From CAZAEL01 sp964484135 (lineage in GTDB: Bacteria; Elusimicrobiota; Elusimicrobia; FEN-1173), in assembly GCA_964484135.1 (NCBI GenBank), contig CAZAEL010000003.1, forward strand, positions 1 through 64,000: a stretch of 64,000 nucleotides of DNA. The letters are read 5' to 3'. Numbering within the stretch: the first letter of the stretch is position 1; every line of letters starts with the position of its first letter. The translations under genes were made by a program, and so were the position numbers. This document shows, one piece after another, positions 25,035 to 34,817 of the stretch. Below the pieces are notes generated by a model. The model saw only the letters and a list, made by a program, of their open reading frames with translations. It made no database searches and was not told the DNA's origin.

Positions 25035-25679
25035 GTGAGCCGGCGGGCTCCGGCCCCGCGCCGCCGTGTCGGCGTGGTGGACTACGGCATGGGGAACCTG
25101 CGCTCCGTGGCCAAATCCCTGGAGGCGGTGGGGGCGCGGGTCGCCGTGTCCGATGATCGCCGCGTCCTGGAGCGGTGCGACCTGCTGGTCCTGCCGGGGC
25201 AGGGAAAGTTCGACACGGCCATGTCCGTGCTGCGGTCCCGGGGTCTGGTGGATTTCGTGAAGTCCTGGGTCCGCGAGGGCCGGCCCTATCTGGGGATCTG
25301 CCTGGGACTGCAGCTCCTGTTCGAGGGCAGCGAGGAGTCGCCCGGCCGGAAAGGGTTGTGCCTTTTCCCGGGCCGGGTCCGGCGGTTTCGGCCCTCCTCT
25401 TCCCGACTGAAGGTCCCGCACATGGGGTGGAACCGGGCGGTCCCGGTCGGCGGCGCGAGCCGGCTTTTGTCCGCCCCGGACCATTTTTATTTCGTCCATT
25501 CCTATTTCGTGGATCCGGAAGAAAAGTCCGCGGTCTGGCTGGAGACCGATTACGGCCGGCGTTTTTGTTCCGCCGTGGCCCGGGGCGGCCTGGTGGCCAC
25601 CCAGTTCCACCCGGAAAAAAGCGGCGGGAGCGGGCTCCGCCTCCTGAAGAACGTGCTGGCCGGGACGGGACCGTGCTGA
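25035..25679 (+). CDS. hisH: Imidazole glycerol phosphate synthase, glutamine amidotransferase subunit
   Basis: Produces ammonia from glutamine for HisF. A class I amidotransferase of 214 aa with catalytic Cys89 in YLGICLGLQLLF and the His-Glu pair in TQFHPEKSG. The N-terminal VVDYGMGNLRSV is the HisH signature and separates it from TrpG/PabA. The start is a GTG 1 nt after the hisB stop. The first ~10 residues (Arg/Pro/Ala-rich) are outside the fold, so a later start is conceivable, but no better codon lies between. Its last seven bases overlap the hisA start. Confidence 0.93.
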   Translation: MSRRAPAPRRRVGVVDYGMGNLRSVAKSLEAVGARVAVSDDRRVLERCDLLVLPGQGKFDTAMSVLRSRGLVDFVKSWVREGRPYLGICLGLQLLFEGSEESPGRKGLCLFPGRVRRFRPSSSRLKVPHMGWNRAVPVGGASRLLSAPDHFYFVHSYFVDPEEKSAVWLETDYGRRFCSAVARGGLVATQFHPEKSGGSGLRLLKNVLAGTGPC

Positions 25680-26392
25680 TCATCCCCGCGGTGGACATCC
25701 GGGGGGGGCGGTGCGTGCGCCTGGTCCACGGGGACCCGGCCAATGAGACCGTGTACTCCGAGGACCCGGCGGAGGAGGCCAAGGCCTGGGCGGCCCAGGG
25801 CGCCAAGCGCGTCCACGTGGTGGACCTGGACGCGGCCATGGGCAAGGGCTCCAACCTGGATTTGATCCTCCGCATCCGGCGCGCCGTGTCCTGCGAGGTG
25901 CAGGTGGGCGGCGGGGTGCGGGGCCCGGAGGTCCTGGACCGCCTCCTGACGGGCGGGGTGGACCGGGTGGTCCTGGGCACGGCGATCTTCAAGGACCCGG
26001 ACTGGACGCGGGCGGCGCTCAAGAAATACCCCGGCCGCCTCATGGCCGGCCTGGACGCGCGCGAGGGAGAGGTCCGGGTGGAGGGCTGGCGGGAAGGCAG
26101 CGGCCGTCCCGTGGCCGAGGCCGTCCGGCACGTCGCGGCCCTGGGGTTCGAAGAGGTGATTTTCACGGACATCGGACGGGACGGCGCCCTCCAAGGCGTC
26201 AACGTGGAGGCGACCCGGGCCGCGCTGGCCGCGGCGCGGGTGGGCGTTTACGCCTCCGGCGGCGTGACCTCGGCGGCGGACATCCGCGCCCTCAAGGCCC
26301 TGGAACCCCTGGGGCTCAGGGGCTGCGTGGTGGGCAAGGCGCTGTACGACGGGCGGCTGTCCTTCGCCGAGGCCCTGGCCGCGGCGCGCTGA
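25673..26392 (+). CDS. hisA: 1-(5-phosphoribosyl)-5-[(5-phosphoribosylamino)methylideneamino]imidazole-4-carboxamide isomerase
   Basis: Isomerises ProFAR to PRFAR, the substrate of HisH-HisF. A (beta/alpha)8 barrel of 239 aa with IIPAVDIRGGRCVRLVHGD at the start, VDLDAAMG, VGGGVRGPEVLDRLL, VVLGTAIF and the second catalytic region FTDIGRDGALQGVN. The catalytic Asp pair (AVDI and TDIGRDG) is intact. The start is the GTG at 25673 inside the end of hisH, giving M-L-I-I-P. The stop shares one base with the hisF start (TGATG), so translation of the two barrels is coupled. It could serve as PriA for tryptophan too, but a separate trpF is present downstream. Confidence 0.93.
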   Translation: MLIIPAVDIRGGRCVRLVHGDPANETVYSEDPAEEAKAWAAQGAKRVHVVDLDAAMGKGSNLDLILRIRRAVSCEVQVGGGVRGPEVLDRLLTGGVDRVVLGTAIFKDPDWTRAALKKYPGRLMAGLDAREGEVRVEGWREGSGRPVAEAVRHVAALGFEEVIFTDIGRDGALQGVNVEATRAALAAARVGVYASGGVTSAADIRALKALEPLGLRGCVVGKALYDGRLSFAEALAAAR

Positions 26393-27150
26393 TGCTGACC
26401 CGACGCATCATCCCCTGCCTGGACGTGGACGCCGGGCGCGTGGTCAAGGGCACCCGGTTCCTGAACCTGCGGGACGCGGGCGACCCGGTGGAGGTGGCCA
26501 AGCGGTACGACCGGGAAGGCGCGGACGAGCTGGTGTTCCTGGACATCACGGCCTCGGCCCAGAAGCGGCCCATCCTCCTGGACGTGGTGCGCCGCACCGC
26601 GGAGCGGGTCTTCATCCCTTTGACCGTGGGCGGCGGCGTGCGGACCGTGGAAGACGTCCGCACCCTGCTCAACGCCGGCGCGGACAAGGTGTCCATGAAC
26701 ACCGCCGCGGTGGAAGACCCGGGCCTGATCCGGCGCGCGGCCGCGCATTTCGGGGCCCAGTGCATCGTGGTGGCGATCGACGCCAAGCGGCGGGGGCGCG
26801 GGGGCTGGGAGGTGTACACCCACGGCGGGCGCACGCCCACGGGTTTGGACGCGGTCCAATGGGCGCGCCGGGCCGCGCGTTTGGGCGCGGGAGAAATCCT
26901 TTTGACCAGCATGGATTGCGACGGCACCAAGGCGGGGTACGACGAGGCCCTGCTCCGGGCCGTGTGCCGGGCCGTGTCCGTGCCCGTGATCGCCTCCGGC
27001 GGGGCCGGGGCCATGGCCCATTTCGACCGCGCCTTCCGGGCCGGGGCGGACGCGGCCCTGGCCGCCTCGCTGTTCCATTTCCGCGAATTGTCCATTAAGG
27101 GTTTGAAGAAGTACTTATCCGGACGAAAGGTGGCCATGAGAACCGTATGA
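26392..27150 (+). CDS. hisF: Imidazole glycerol phosphate synthase, cyclase subunit
   Basis: Uses ammonia from HisH to convert PRFAR to imidazoleglycerol phosphate and AICAR. A 252-residue barrel with RRIIPCLDVDAGRVVKG, DELVFLDITAS, LTVGGGVRTVEDV, GADKVSMNTAAV, VVAIDAKR and LLTSMDCDGTKAGYD. The two catalytic aspartates (CLDVD and MDCDGT) are conserved. Standard length and no insertion. It overlaps hisA by one base and hisI by four. Confidence 0.95.
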   Translation: MLTRRIIPCLDVDAGRVVKGTRFLNLRDAGDPVEVAKRYDREGADELVFLDITASAQKRPILLDVVRRTAERVFIPLTVGGGVRTVEDVRTLLNAGADKVSMNTAAVEDPGLIRRAAAHFGAQCIVVAIDAKRRGRGGWEVYTHGGRTPTGLDAVQWARRAARLGAGEILLTSMDCDGTKAGYDEALLRAVCRAVSVPVIASGGAGAMAHFDRAFRAGADAALAASLFHFRELSIKGLKKYLSGRKVAMRTV

Positions 27151-27545
27151 GCGCGTATCCGTGGGTTGATTCCGTGAAGTTCGATGACAAGGGGCTTGTC
27201 CCGGCGGTGGTGCAGGACGCGGACGACGGCGTCCTGCTGATGGTGGCGTACATGAACCGGGAGGCTTTGCTGGAAACTCTGAAGACCGGGCGCGGCGTTT
27301 TTTTCAGCCGGTCCCGCAACAAGCTGTGGCGGAAGGGCGAGGAGTCCGGCAACGTTCAGCAGGTGAAGTCCGTGGCGCTGGACTGCGACAAGGACTGCGT
27401 CCTCCTCCGCGTCAAACAGGTGGGGGGCGCGGCCTGCCACACGGGGCGGCGGTCCTGTTTTTTCCACCACGTGGAGGCCGATGGCGGCCTGGCCGTGCGG
27501 GGGGAACAGCTCTTCGATCCGGACAAGGTGTATAAAAAGGGCTGA
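27147..27545 (+). CDS. hisI: Phosphoribosyl-AMP cyclohydrolase
   Basis: Opens the purine ring of PR-AMP. At 132 aa it contains only the cyclohydrolase domain. Motifs include VPAVVQDADDGVLLMVAYMNREAL, FFSRSRNKLWRKGEESGN, the zinc/magnesium ligands DCDKDCVLL, and CHTGRRSCFFH. No pyrophosphohydrolase (HisE) domain is fused, and none is found in the window. It is the last gene of the his run; lepB starts 23 nt later. The overlap with hisF is ATGA. Confidence 0.94.
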   Translation: MSAYPWVDSVKFDDKGLVPAVVQDADDGVLLMVAYMNREALLETLKTGRGVFFSRSRNKLWRKGEESGNVQQVKSVALDCDKDCVLLRVKQVGGAACHTGRRSCFFHHVEADGGLAVRGEQLFDPDKVYKKG

Positions 27546-27568
27546 AGGGCGGGACCGCGCGCCTTGCC

Positions 27569-28071
27569 ATGCGCCGCTGGCTCTTTCTTTTGACGTTGGG
27601 CGCCCTGGGCGCCTGGCTGCTTCGGACGTTCTTTTTTGAAGGCATCGTGATCGTCACCGGTTCCATGGAGCCGACCCTGCCGGTGGGGCGCCACGCCTTC
27701 GTGAACAAATGGGCGTACCGTTTCCGGCCTCCGGAACGGGGCGACATCGTGGTCTTTCCGTCGCCCGTGGGGGACAAGGAGATGGTCAAGCGGGTGATCG
27801 CGGTGGCGGGAGACGAGGTGGCCCTGCGGGACAAAAAGGTCATCCTGAACGGCCGTCCCCTGGAGGAGCCTTACGTGCAGTACACCCGTCCCGGCGAAAT
27901 CCTCAAGGGGGACAACCTGGAGCCGACGCGGGTCCCGCGGGACCATGTGTTCCTTTTGGGGGACAACCGGGACCAGTCCGGCGACAGCCGGGACTGGGTG
28001 AGGCCCGACACCGGGGAACACGTCTATTTTGTTCATGTGAGCCGACTGAAAGGGAAGTTGATGGGAGCGAA

Positions 28072-28075
<4 letters not shown>
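27569..28075 (+). CDS. lepB: Signal peptidase I
   Basis: Removes signal peptides from exported proteins at the membrane. At 168 residues it is a small single-anchor (Gram-positive-like size) version: one N-terminal hydrophobic segment (residues 4-20) and then the catalytic Ser in TGSMEPTLPVG and the general-base Lys in VKRVIAVAGDEV. The GDNRDQSGDSRDWV box completes the catalytic core. It lies between the his and trp genes and overlaps trpE by 4 nt. Its role has no obvious link to either pathway. Confidence 0.93.
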
Positions 28076-29555
<1,480 letters not shown>

Positions 29556-29559
<4 letters not shown>

Positions 29560-30131
29560 TCCTCGTCATCGACAACTACGATTCCTTCACCTACAACCTG
29601 GTCCAGTACCTGGGCGAGCTGAAGCGGAGGGTACGCGTGGCGCGGAACGACGAAATCTCCCTGGCGGACATCCGCGCCCTCGGGCCCAGCCACATCCTCG
29701 TGTCGCCGGGGCCCTGCACCCCCAAGGAAGCGGGGATCTCGGTGCCGGTGTTCCGGGAATTCGCGGGCCGCGTCCCGATCCTGGGCGTCTGCCTGGGACA
29801 CCAGTCCCTCGGTTACGCCTTCGGCGGCAAGGTCGTCCGGGCCAGGCGCCTCATGCACGGCAAGACCTCCCGCATCCGGCACGACCGCAAGGGCGTTTTT
29901 CTGGGTCTGCCCAACCCCTTCACGGCCACGCGGTACCATTCCCTGGTGGTGGAGCGGAAGAGCCTGCCCCGGGAGCTGGAGGTCACGGCGACCGCGGAGG
30001 ACGGGGAGATCATGGGCTTGCGCCACCGGCGGCTGCCCTGCGTGGAGGGGGTCCAGTTCCACCCCGAGTCCATTTTGACGGAACACGGCCGGGACCTGCT
30101 GCGGAATTTTCTCCGGGCCAAGATCGGGTAG
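29556..30131 (+). CDS. trpG: Anthranilate synthase component II (glutamine amidotransferase; may also serve as PabA)
   Basis: Hydrolyses glutamine and channels ammonia to TrpE. 191 aa, class I amidotransferase: VIDNYDSFTYNLVQYL at the start, the SPGPCTPKEAG oxyanion region, nucleophile Cys in GVCLGHQSLGYAFGG, and FHPESILTEHG with the catalytic His/Glu. The HGK(T/I)S motif (MHGKTSRIRHD) is typical of TrpG/PabA. A separate pabA is not seen, and folC lies 5.5 kb downstream, so a dual role with folate synthesis is possible. It overlaps trpE by 4 nt. Confidence 0.93.
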
Positions 30132-30144
30132 GGAGGGCGTCGGG

Positions 30145-31173
30145 ATGATCCAGGGGGCCATCGCCAAGCTGGCGGAAAGAAAGAACCTGACGGCGGAGGA
30201 AGCGCGGGAGGTGACGGGGGAAATCCTGGGCGGGCGGGCCACGCCCTCCCAGATCGCGGGTTTCCTGGTGGCGTTGCGCATGAAGGGCGAGACCGTGGAG
30301 GAAATCGCGGGCTGCGCCCAGGCCATGCGGGACGCGGCCGCCCGCATCACGCTCGACGCGCCGGTGGTGGTGGACACCTGCGGCACCGGCGGCGACAAGA
30401 AGGGCAGCTTCAACATTTCCACGGCGGCCGCCTTCGTGGCGGCCGGCGCCGGCTTCACGGTGGCCAAGCACGGGAACCGTTCCGTCTCCTCGCAGTGCGG
30501 CAGCGCGGACGTCCTGGAGGTCCTGGGCGTCAAGGTGGACCCGCCGACCGCGGTGGTGGAGCGGTGCCTGAAGGAGATCGGCATCGCCTTCCTTTTCGCG
30601 CCCGCTTTCCATCCGGCCATGCGCCACGCCATGCCCACGCGGCGGGAGCTGGGCCTGCGGACGGTGTTCAACATCCTGGGGCCCCTCTGCAACCCGGCCG
30701 GGGCCAACGCCCAGGTGATCGGGGTTTATTCCGCCGCCCTGCTGGAGACCGTGGCCCGGGTGCTGTCGCGACTGGGCGCCGCGCAGGCCATGGTGGTGCA
30801 CAGCCGGGGGCACGACGAGGTCACGCTGTACGGCCCCACCTCGGTGGTCGAGATCGTTGACGGAAAGCTGAGGAAGCGGACACTCTCCCCCAAGGACTTC
30901 GGCTTCAAGAAGCAGAAGGGCGACGTGTTGCGCGGGGGGACCCGGGAAGAAAACGCCAAGGTGATCCAGCGCGTCCTGGGCGGAGAGAAGGGCCATGCGC
31001 GGGACGTGGTGGTGGCGACCGCGGCCCTGGCCATCCTGGTGGCCTCGCGCGCCGGCGGGCGCGGCGCCAAAAATCTCAAGGAGGCCCGCGCGGCCGCGGA
31101 ACGGTCCATTGATTCGGGGGCCGCCTTGGAGAAGTTGCAAAAGCTGGCGGCTTTGAGTCATCAACAGCCGTGA
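30145..31173 (+). CDS. trpD: Anthranilate phosphoribosyltransferase
   Basis: Transfers the phosphoribosyl group from PRPP to anthranilate. 342 residues with the PRPP-binding DTCGTGGDKKGSFNIST, the AKHGNRSVSSQCGSADVLEVLG stretch, ILGPLCNPA and HSRGHDEVTL. It keeps the usual two-domain length and is not fused to trpG as in enterics. An AGGGAGGG site precedes the ATG, 13 nt after trpG. A heptad-periodic palindrome follows the gene and separates it from trpC. Confidence 0.95.
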   Translation: MIQGAIAKLAERKNLTAEEAREVTGEILGGRATPSQIAGFLVALRMKGETVEEIAGCAQAMRDAAARITLDAPVVVDTCGTGGDKKGSFNISTAAAFVAAGAGFTVAKHGNRSVSSQCGSADVLEVLGVKVDPPTAVVERCLKEIGIAFLFAPAFHPAMRHAMPTRRELGLRTVFNILGPLCNPAGANAQVIGVYSAALLETVARVLSRLGAAQAMVVHSRGHDEVTLYGPTSVVEIVDGKLRKRTLSPKDFGFKKQKGDVLRGGTREENAKVIQRVLGGEKGHARDVVVATAALAILVASRAGGRGAKNLKEARAAAERSIDSGAALEKLQKLAALSHQQP

Positions 31174-31183
31174 CAAGGCGTTG

Positions 31184-31262
31184 CGTGTCACGTGAAACGT
31201 GCCCAAAAAGGGCACGGATCGGCATGAATTTGTATTTCACGGATCACGTCACACGTGACACG
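31184..31262 (+). repeat. Heptad-periodic interrupted palindrome between trpD and trpC
   Basis: The left arm is three consecutive 7-nt units of form CGTGNNN (31184, 31191, 31198). The right arm is four units of form NNNCACG (31235, 31242, 31249, 31256). The outermost 11 bases of each arm are perfect reverse complements. Inside, CGTGCCC and GGGCACG (31198-31216) form a 7-bp hairpin with a loop of five As. Five Ts follow two bases after the right arm. The constant CGTG with a free triplet is unlike a simple tandem repeat. A related structure lies at 32717-32805. Confidence 0.8.
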
Positions 31263-31276
31263 GTTTTTAGAAAACG

Positions 31277-32065
31277 ATGAAAGCCGGCCTGGCCCGCATC
31301 GTCCAGCGCAAGCAGATGGACCTCTTGCGCCTGAAGGTCAAGTGCCCTTTGTCTCGGCTGGAAGCCCGGATCCGGCGCGTCCCTCCGGCCCGGCCCTTTC
31401 TGAAAGCCATCGCGGACGGGGGGGCCGTGGCCTTGATCGCGGAGCTGAAGAGGTTCAGCCCCTCGGCGGGGCGCCTGCGCGCGCCCTACGACGTGCCCTT
31501 GGGCGCCAGGGCCTACGCCCGCGGGGGGGCCCGGGCCCTGTCCGTCCTGACGGAGCGGCATTTCTTCGGGGGCCGGCTCGAGCACATCGCCCTGGCCAAA
31601 AGGGCCGTGACCCTGCCGGTGTTGCGCAAGGATTTCCTTTTCGACCCGTACCAGGTGTACGAGTCCCGCGCCGCGGGCGCGGACGCCGTGCTTTTGATCG
31701 CGGCCCTGCTGAGGCCGTGGGAGCTGAAAAGCCTGGCCGGGTTGGCGCTGTCCTTGGGCATGACGCCCCTGGTGGAGGTCCATGACCCGTCTGAGCTGGG
31801 GCCGGCCCTGGACAGCGGCGCGCCGGCCATCGGCGTCAACAGCCGGAATTTGAGCGACCTGTCCATGGACCCCGCGGCTTTCCGAAAGATCGTCCCGAAA
31901 ATCCCCCGGGACCGGGCGGTGGTGGCGGAGAGCGGCATCAAAGGCCCGGATGAGATCCGGGTTTTGAAAAAACTGGGGGTCAACGCGGTCCTGGTGGGGG
32001 AGTCCCTGCTCCGCCAAAAGGACCTGGAAGCCGCGGCCCGGCAACTGGCCGAAGCGGGAGGTTGA
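31277..32065 (+). CDS. trpC: Indole-3-glycerol phosphate synthase
   Basis: Closes the indole ring from carboxyphenylamino-deoxyribulose phosphate. A 262-residue barrel with IAELKRFSPSAG (catalytic Lys and the phosphate loop), VLTERHFFGG, LPVLRKDFLFDPYQVYESRAAGADAVLLI, LVEVHDPSEL, IGVNSRNL and VAESGI. It is a separate gene, not fused to trpF. The ATG lies 14 nt beyond the right arm of the palindrome and has no strong ribosome binding site, so the upstream structure could affect its translation. Confidence 0.94.
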   Translation: MKAGLARIVQRKQMDLLRLKVKCPLSRLEARIRRVPPARPFLKAIADGGAVALIAELKRFSPSAGRLRAPYDVPLGARAYARGGARALSVLTERHFFGGRLEHIALAKRAVTLPVLRKDFLFDPYQVYESRAAGADAVLLIAALLRPWELKSLAGLALSLGMTPLVEVHDPSELGPALDSGAPAIGVNSRNLSDLSMDPAAFRKIVPKIPRDRAVVAESGIKGPDEIRVLKKLGVNAVLVGESLLRQKDLEAAARQLAEAGG

Positions 32066-32067
32066 GC

Positions 32068-32703
32068 ATGGCGGTCAAAGTCAAAATCTGCGGCGTCACC
32101 AACGAGGAGGACGCCACCTGGGCGGTCAACCTGGGGGCGCATTTCATCGGGCTGAATTTCCATTCCGGGAGCCCGCGCAAGGTCTCGCCGGAGCTGGCGG
32201 CCCGCATCGCGAAAAAGGTGCCCTCCTTCGTGCCCTGCGTGGGCGTGTTCGTGGAGCAGGGCGTGGACGAGATCGTGAAGATCGCGCAGAAGACGGGGCT
32301 CATGGGCGTCCAGCTCCACGGGGACCAGACCCCGGAGGATTGCCGCGTCCTCTCCGAGAGGCTGGAGACCTTCATCATCAAGGCCTTCCGCGTGGCGCAG
32401 GAGAGCGACCTGGAGGCCCTGGCGCCCTACCAGTACGTCTGCAAATATTTCTTGCTCGACGCCCGCGTGGAGGGCGAGACGGGCGGCACGGGGCAGACCT
32501 TTCCCTGGGAGCTGGCCCAGCGGGCCGGGGCCTTCAAGGTGCCCCTCTTCGTGGCCGGCGGCCTGACGCCGGAGAACGTGCGCGAAGCCGTGAAACAGAC
32601 CCAGCCCTTCGCCGTGGACGTGGCCTCGGGCGTGGAAAAGTCGCCCAAACGCAAGGACTACGACAAACTCAAGGCTTTCATCGAACAGGCCCAGCGGGGA
32701 TAA
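32068..32703 (+). CDS. trpF: Phosphoribosylanthranilate isomerase
   Basis: Amadori rearrangement of phosphoribosylanthranilate. 211 aa with the catalytic Cys in VKICGVTN, GLNFHSGSPRKVS, VGVFVEQ, GVQLHGDQ, LLDARVEGETGGTGQTFPW and VAGGLTPENV, plus the C-terminal DVASGVEKSPKRKD (catalytic Asp region). ATG 32068 is chosen because GGGAGG ends six bases upstream; TTG 32062 would add two residues. It starts 2 nt after the trpC stop. A second heptad-periodic palindrome lies between it and trpB. Confidence 0.94.
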   Translation: MAVKVKICGVTNEEDATWAVNLGAHFIGLNFHSGSPRKVSPELAARIAKKVPSFVPCVGVFVEQGVDEIVKIAQKTGLMGVQLHGDQTPEDCRVLSERLETFIIKAFRVAQESDLEALAPYQYVCKYFLLDARVEGETGGTGQTFPWELAQRAGAFKVPLFVAGGLTPENVREAVKQTQPFAVDVASGVEKSPKRKDYDKLKAFIEQAQRG

Positions 32704-32716
32704 AAAGGCGCAAAAA

Positions 32717-32805
32717 GTGAGAGGTGGGAAGTGAGAAGTCAAAAGATCGGGAAGAGAAAAGAGCTCGGGAGAATGGTTTTTCACTTCTCACTTGTCACTT
32801 CCCAG
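32717..32805 (+). repeat. Heptad-periodic interrupted palindrome between trpF and trpB
   Basis: The left arm has 7-nt units GTGAGAG, GTGGGAA, GTGAGAA and GTCAAAA (starting 32717, 32724, 32731, 32738). The right arm has TTTTCAC, TTCTCAC, TTGTCAC and TTCCCAG (32778, 32785, 32792, 32799). The arms share an 11-bp perfect complement (AAGTGAGAAGT with ACTTCTCACTT) and more with mismatches. The middle (32745-32777) is purine-rich. The right arm ends 10 nt before the trpB ATG. Organisation matches the element at 31184: GTG every seven bases on the left, CAC every seven on the right. Confidence 0.8.
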
Positions 32806-32815
32806 GCCGTTGGTT

Positions 32816-34003
32816 ATGCTGCCTGACCGTCGCGGTTACTTCGGCCCGTACGGCGGACGCTTCGTCCCGGAAACCCTGGTGGCGCCCCTGGAGGAGCTGG
32901 AAGCCTCCTTCCGGCGGGCCCGGGCCGACGCGTCCTTCCGGCGGGAGCTCGGGGACCTGCTCCGCCGGTTCGCGGGACGGCCCACGCCGCTCCTCTTCGC
33001 CCGGAACCTGACGGCCCGCCTGAAGGGGCCGCGCGTCTATTTGAAGCGCGAAGACCTTTGCCACACCGGCGCCCACAAGATCAACAACACCCTGGGCCAA
33101 TGCCTCCTGGCCAAGCGCCTGGGCAAGGGACGCGTCATCGCGGAGACCGGCGCGGGGCAACACGGCGTGGCCACGGCCACGGCCTGCGCGCTCCTGGGTC
33201 TGCGATGCGAGGTGTACATGGGCGCGGAGGACATGGAGCGCCAGGCCCTGAACGTGTTCCGCATGCGCAGCATGGGCGCGCGCGTCCTGGCCGTGAACAC
33301 CGGCTCCCGCACGCTCAAGGACGCCATCAACGAGGCCATGCGGGACTGGGTGACCAACGTGCGCAGCACGTTTTACTGCCTGGGCTCCGTGGTGGGGCCC
33401 CATCCGTACCCCTGGATGGTGCGGGAGTTCCAGAGCGTGATCGGGCGGGAGGTGGCGCGGCAGATCAGGGATTTCCAGCGCCGCGACCCGGACGCCCTGG
33501 TGGCCTGCGTGGGCGGGGGCTCCAACGCCATCGGGTTGTTCGCGCCCTTCTACGCCCGTAAATCGGTCAAAATGTACGGCGTGGAGGCGGGCGGCCGGGG
33601 CCTGGGCACGGGGAAACACGCCGCCACCCTGTGCGCGGGTTCTCCGGGCATTCTGCACGGCGCGTACACCTACGTGATGCAGGACCGGCACGGCCAGGTG
33701 TTGCCGACCCATTCGGTGTCCGCGGGGCTGGATTATCCGGCCGTGGGGCCGGAGCACGCTTTTTACAAGGATTCGGGCCGGGCCGCTTACGTCTCGGCCA
33801 CGGACCGGGAAGCCCTGGAAGGTTTTAAACTGTTGAACGCCACGGAGGGCCTCTCCGCCGCCTTGGAGTCGGCCCATGCCGTGGGTTTTTTGCCGAAACT
33901 GGCCCGTCGGATGTCCCGGTCCCAAAGCGTGGTGGTGTGCCTGTCCGGACGCGGAGACAAGGACATGGGGCAATTGCAGGAGCTTCTGGGGGCCGGCCGA
34001 TGA
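32816..34003 (+). CDS. trpB: Tryptophan synthase beta chain
   Basis: Condenses indole with serine using PLP. Numbered from ATG 32816 (395 aa), the family start GYFGPYGGRFVPETLVAPL follows at once. The PLP lysine is in REDLCHTGAHKINNTLGQ; other markers are ETGAGQHGVATA, CVGGGSNAIGLF, SAGLDYPAVGPEH and the C-terminal SGRGDKD. This is TrpB1-type, with full TrpA contacts. TTG codons further upstream, inside the palindrome, would lengthen it without conserved sequence and are rejected. No good ribosome binding site is visible. It overlaps trpA by 4 nt. Confidence 0.95.
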   Translation: MLPDRRGYFGPYGGRFVPETLVAPLEELEASFRRARADASFRRELGDLLRRFAGRPTPLLFARNLTARLKGPRVYLKREDLCHTGAHKINNTLGQCLLAKRLGKGRVIAETGAGQHGVATATACALLGLRCEVYMGAEDMERQALNVFRMRSMGARVLAVNTGSRTLKDAINEAMRDWVTNVRSTFYCLGSVVGPHPYPWMVREFQSVIGREVARQIRDFQRRDPDALVACVGGGSNAIGLFAPFYARKSVKMYGVEAGGRGLGTGKHAATLCAGSPGILHGAYTYVMQDRHGQVLPTHSVSAGLDYPAVGPEHAFYKDSGRAAYVSATDREALEGFKLLNATEGLSAALESAHAVGFLPKLARRMSRSQSVVVCLSGRGDKDMGQLQELLGAGR

Positions 34004-34779
34004 ACCGGCTGGTCCGGCGGTTTCAGGAACTCCGGCGGGAGGGACGCAAGGCGTTCATCGCCTATTTGACGGCCGGGTACCCTTCTTTGGAGAAGACGCT
34101 CCTTTGCGCCCGGGAACTGGAACGGGCCGGCGCGGACGCGCTGGAGCTGGGCGTGCCCTTTTCCGACCCGGTGGCGGACGGGCCCACCATCCAGTTCTCC
34201 TCCCAAAAGGCGCTGGAAAAAGGAGCCACGTTGGAGAAAATCCTGCGCCTGGTGGAACGGCTCCGCCGGACCAGCCGGATGCCCGTGGTGCTCATGAGCT
34301 ATTTGAATCCCATCCACCGCCGGGGGTACCGAACCTTCGCCCGGGACGCCCGCAGGGCGGGGGTGGACGGCCTCATCGTGCCGGACCTGATCCCGGAGGA
34401 GGCCGGCGCCTTGCGGCGGGCGCTGGAGGCCGAGGGGTTGGCGCTGATTTTCCTGGCCGCCCCCACGACGCCGCCGCGCCGGCGCCGGATGATCGCCGGG
34501 CGCACCCGGGGGTTCTTGTACGCGGTGTCCTTGACGGGCGTGACCGGGGCGCGCCGGGCCATGCCGCAAGACACCGTCCGTTTTTTGAGGGAGTTGCGGA
34601 ACGTTTCCAAGTCGCCGGTGGCCGTGGGGTTCGGCATTTCCCGGCCCGAGCAGGCCCGGCGGTTCGGGGCCCTGGCCGACGGGGTCATCGTGGGGTCGGC
34701 TTTCATCGAAAAGCTGCGGCGGGGGCGGTCTTTGACGCCTCTGGCCCGTTCCCTGCGACGGGCTCTCGACGCCGTTTGA
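34000..34779 (+). CDS. trpA: Tryptophan synthase alpha chain
   Basis: Cleaves indole-3-glycerol phosphate and passes indole to TrpB. 259-residue barrel with the catalytic Glu and Asp in ELGVPFSDPVADGPTIQ, VLMSYLNPIHRRGYRTF, GLIVPDLIPEEA, FLAAPTTP, YAVSLTGVTGAR, VGFGISRPEQ and GVIVGSAFIE. All catalytic positions are intact. Start overlaps the trpB stop (ATGA). It is the last trp gene; accD follows after 38 nt with its own strong ribosome binding site. Confidence 0.95.
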   Translation: MNRLVRRFQELRREGRKAFIAYLTAGYPSLEKTLLCARELERAGADALELGVPFSDPVADGPTIQFSSQKALEKGATLEKILRLVERLRRTSRMPVVLMSYLNPIHRRGYRTFARDARRAGVDGLIVPDLIPEEAGALRRALEAEGLALIFLAAPTTPPRRRRMIAGRTRGFLYAVSLTGVTGARRAMPQDTVRFLRELRNVSKSPVAVGFGISRPEQARRFGALADGVIVGSAFIEKLRRGRSLTPLARSLRRALDAV

Positions 34780-34817
34780 TTTTTTCAGTTTGACATTTCT
34801 GGGGGGAGGAAACAGTC

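Noticed and set aside
31184..32805. The heptad arrays as a CRISPR-like array
   Set aside because: Units are only 7 nt, in inverted arms, with no 25-40 nt repeats or spacers and no cas genes.
32792..32815. Upstream TTG start codons for trpB
   Set aside because: They lie in the palindrome arm and add no residues conserved in TrpB, whose family start begins right after ATG 32816.
34790..34795. TTGACA upstream of accD
   Set aside because: No -10 element follows at a usable distance and the accD ribosome binding site occupies that stretch. A chance match is more likely.
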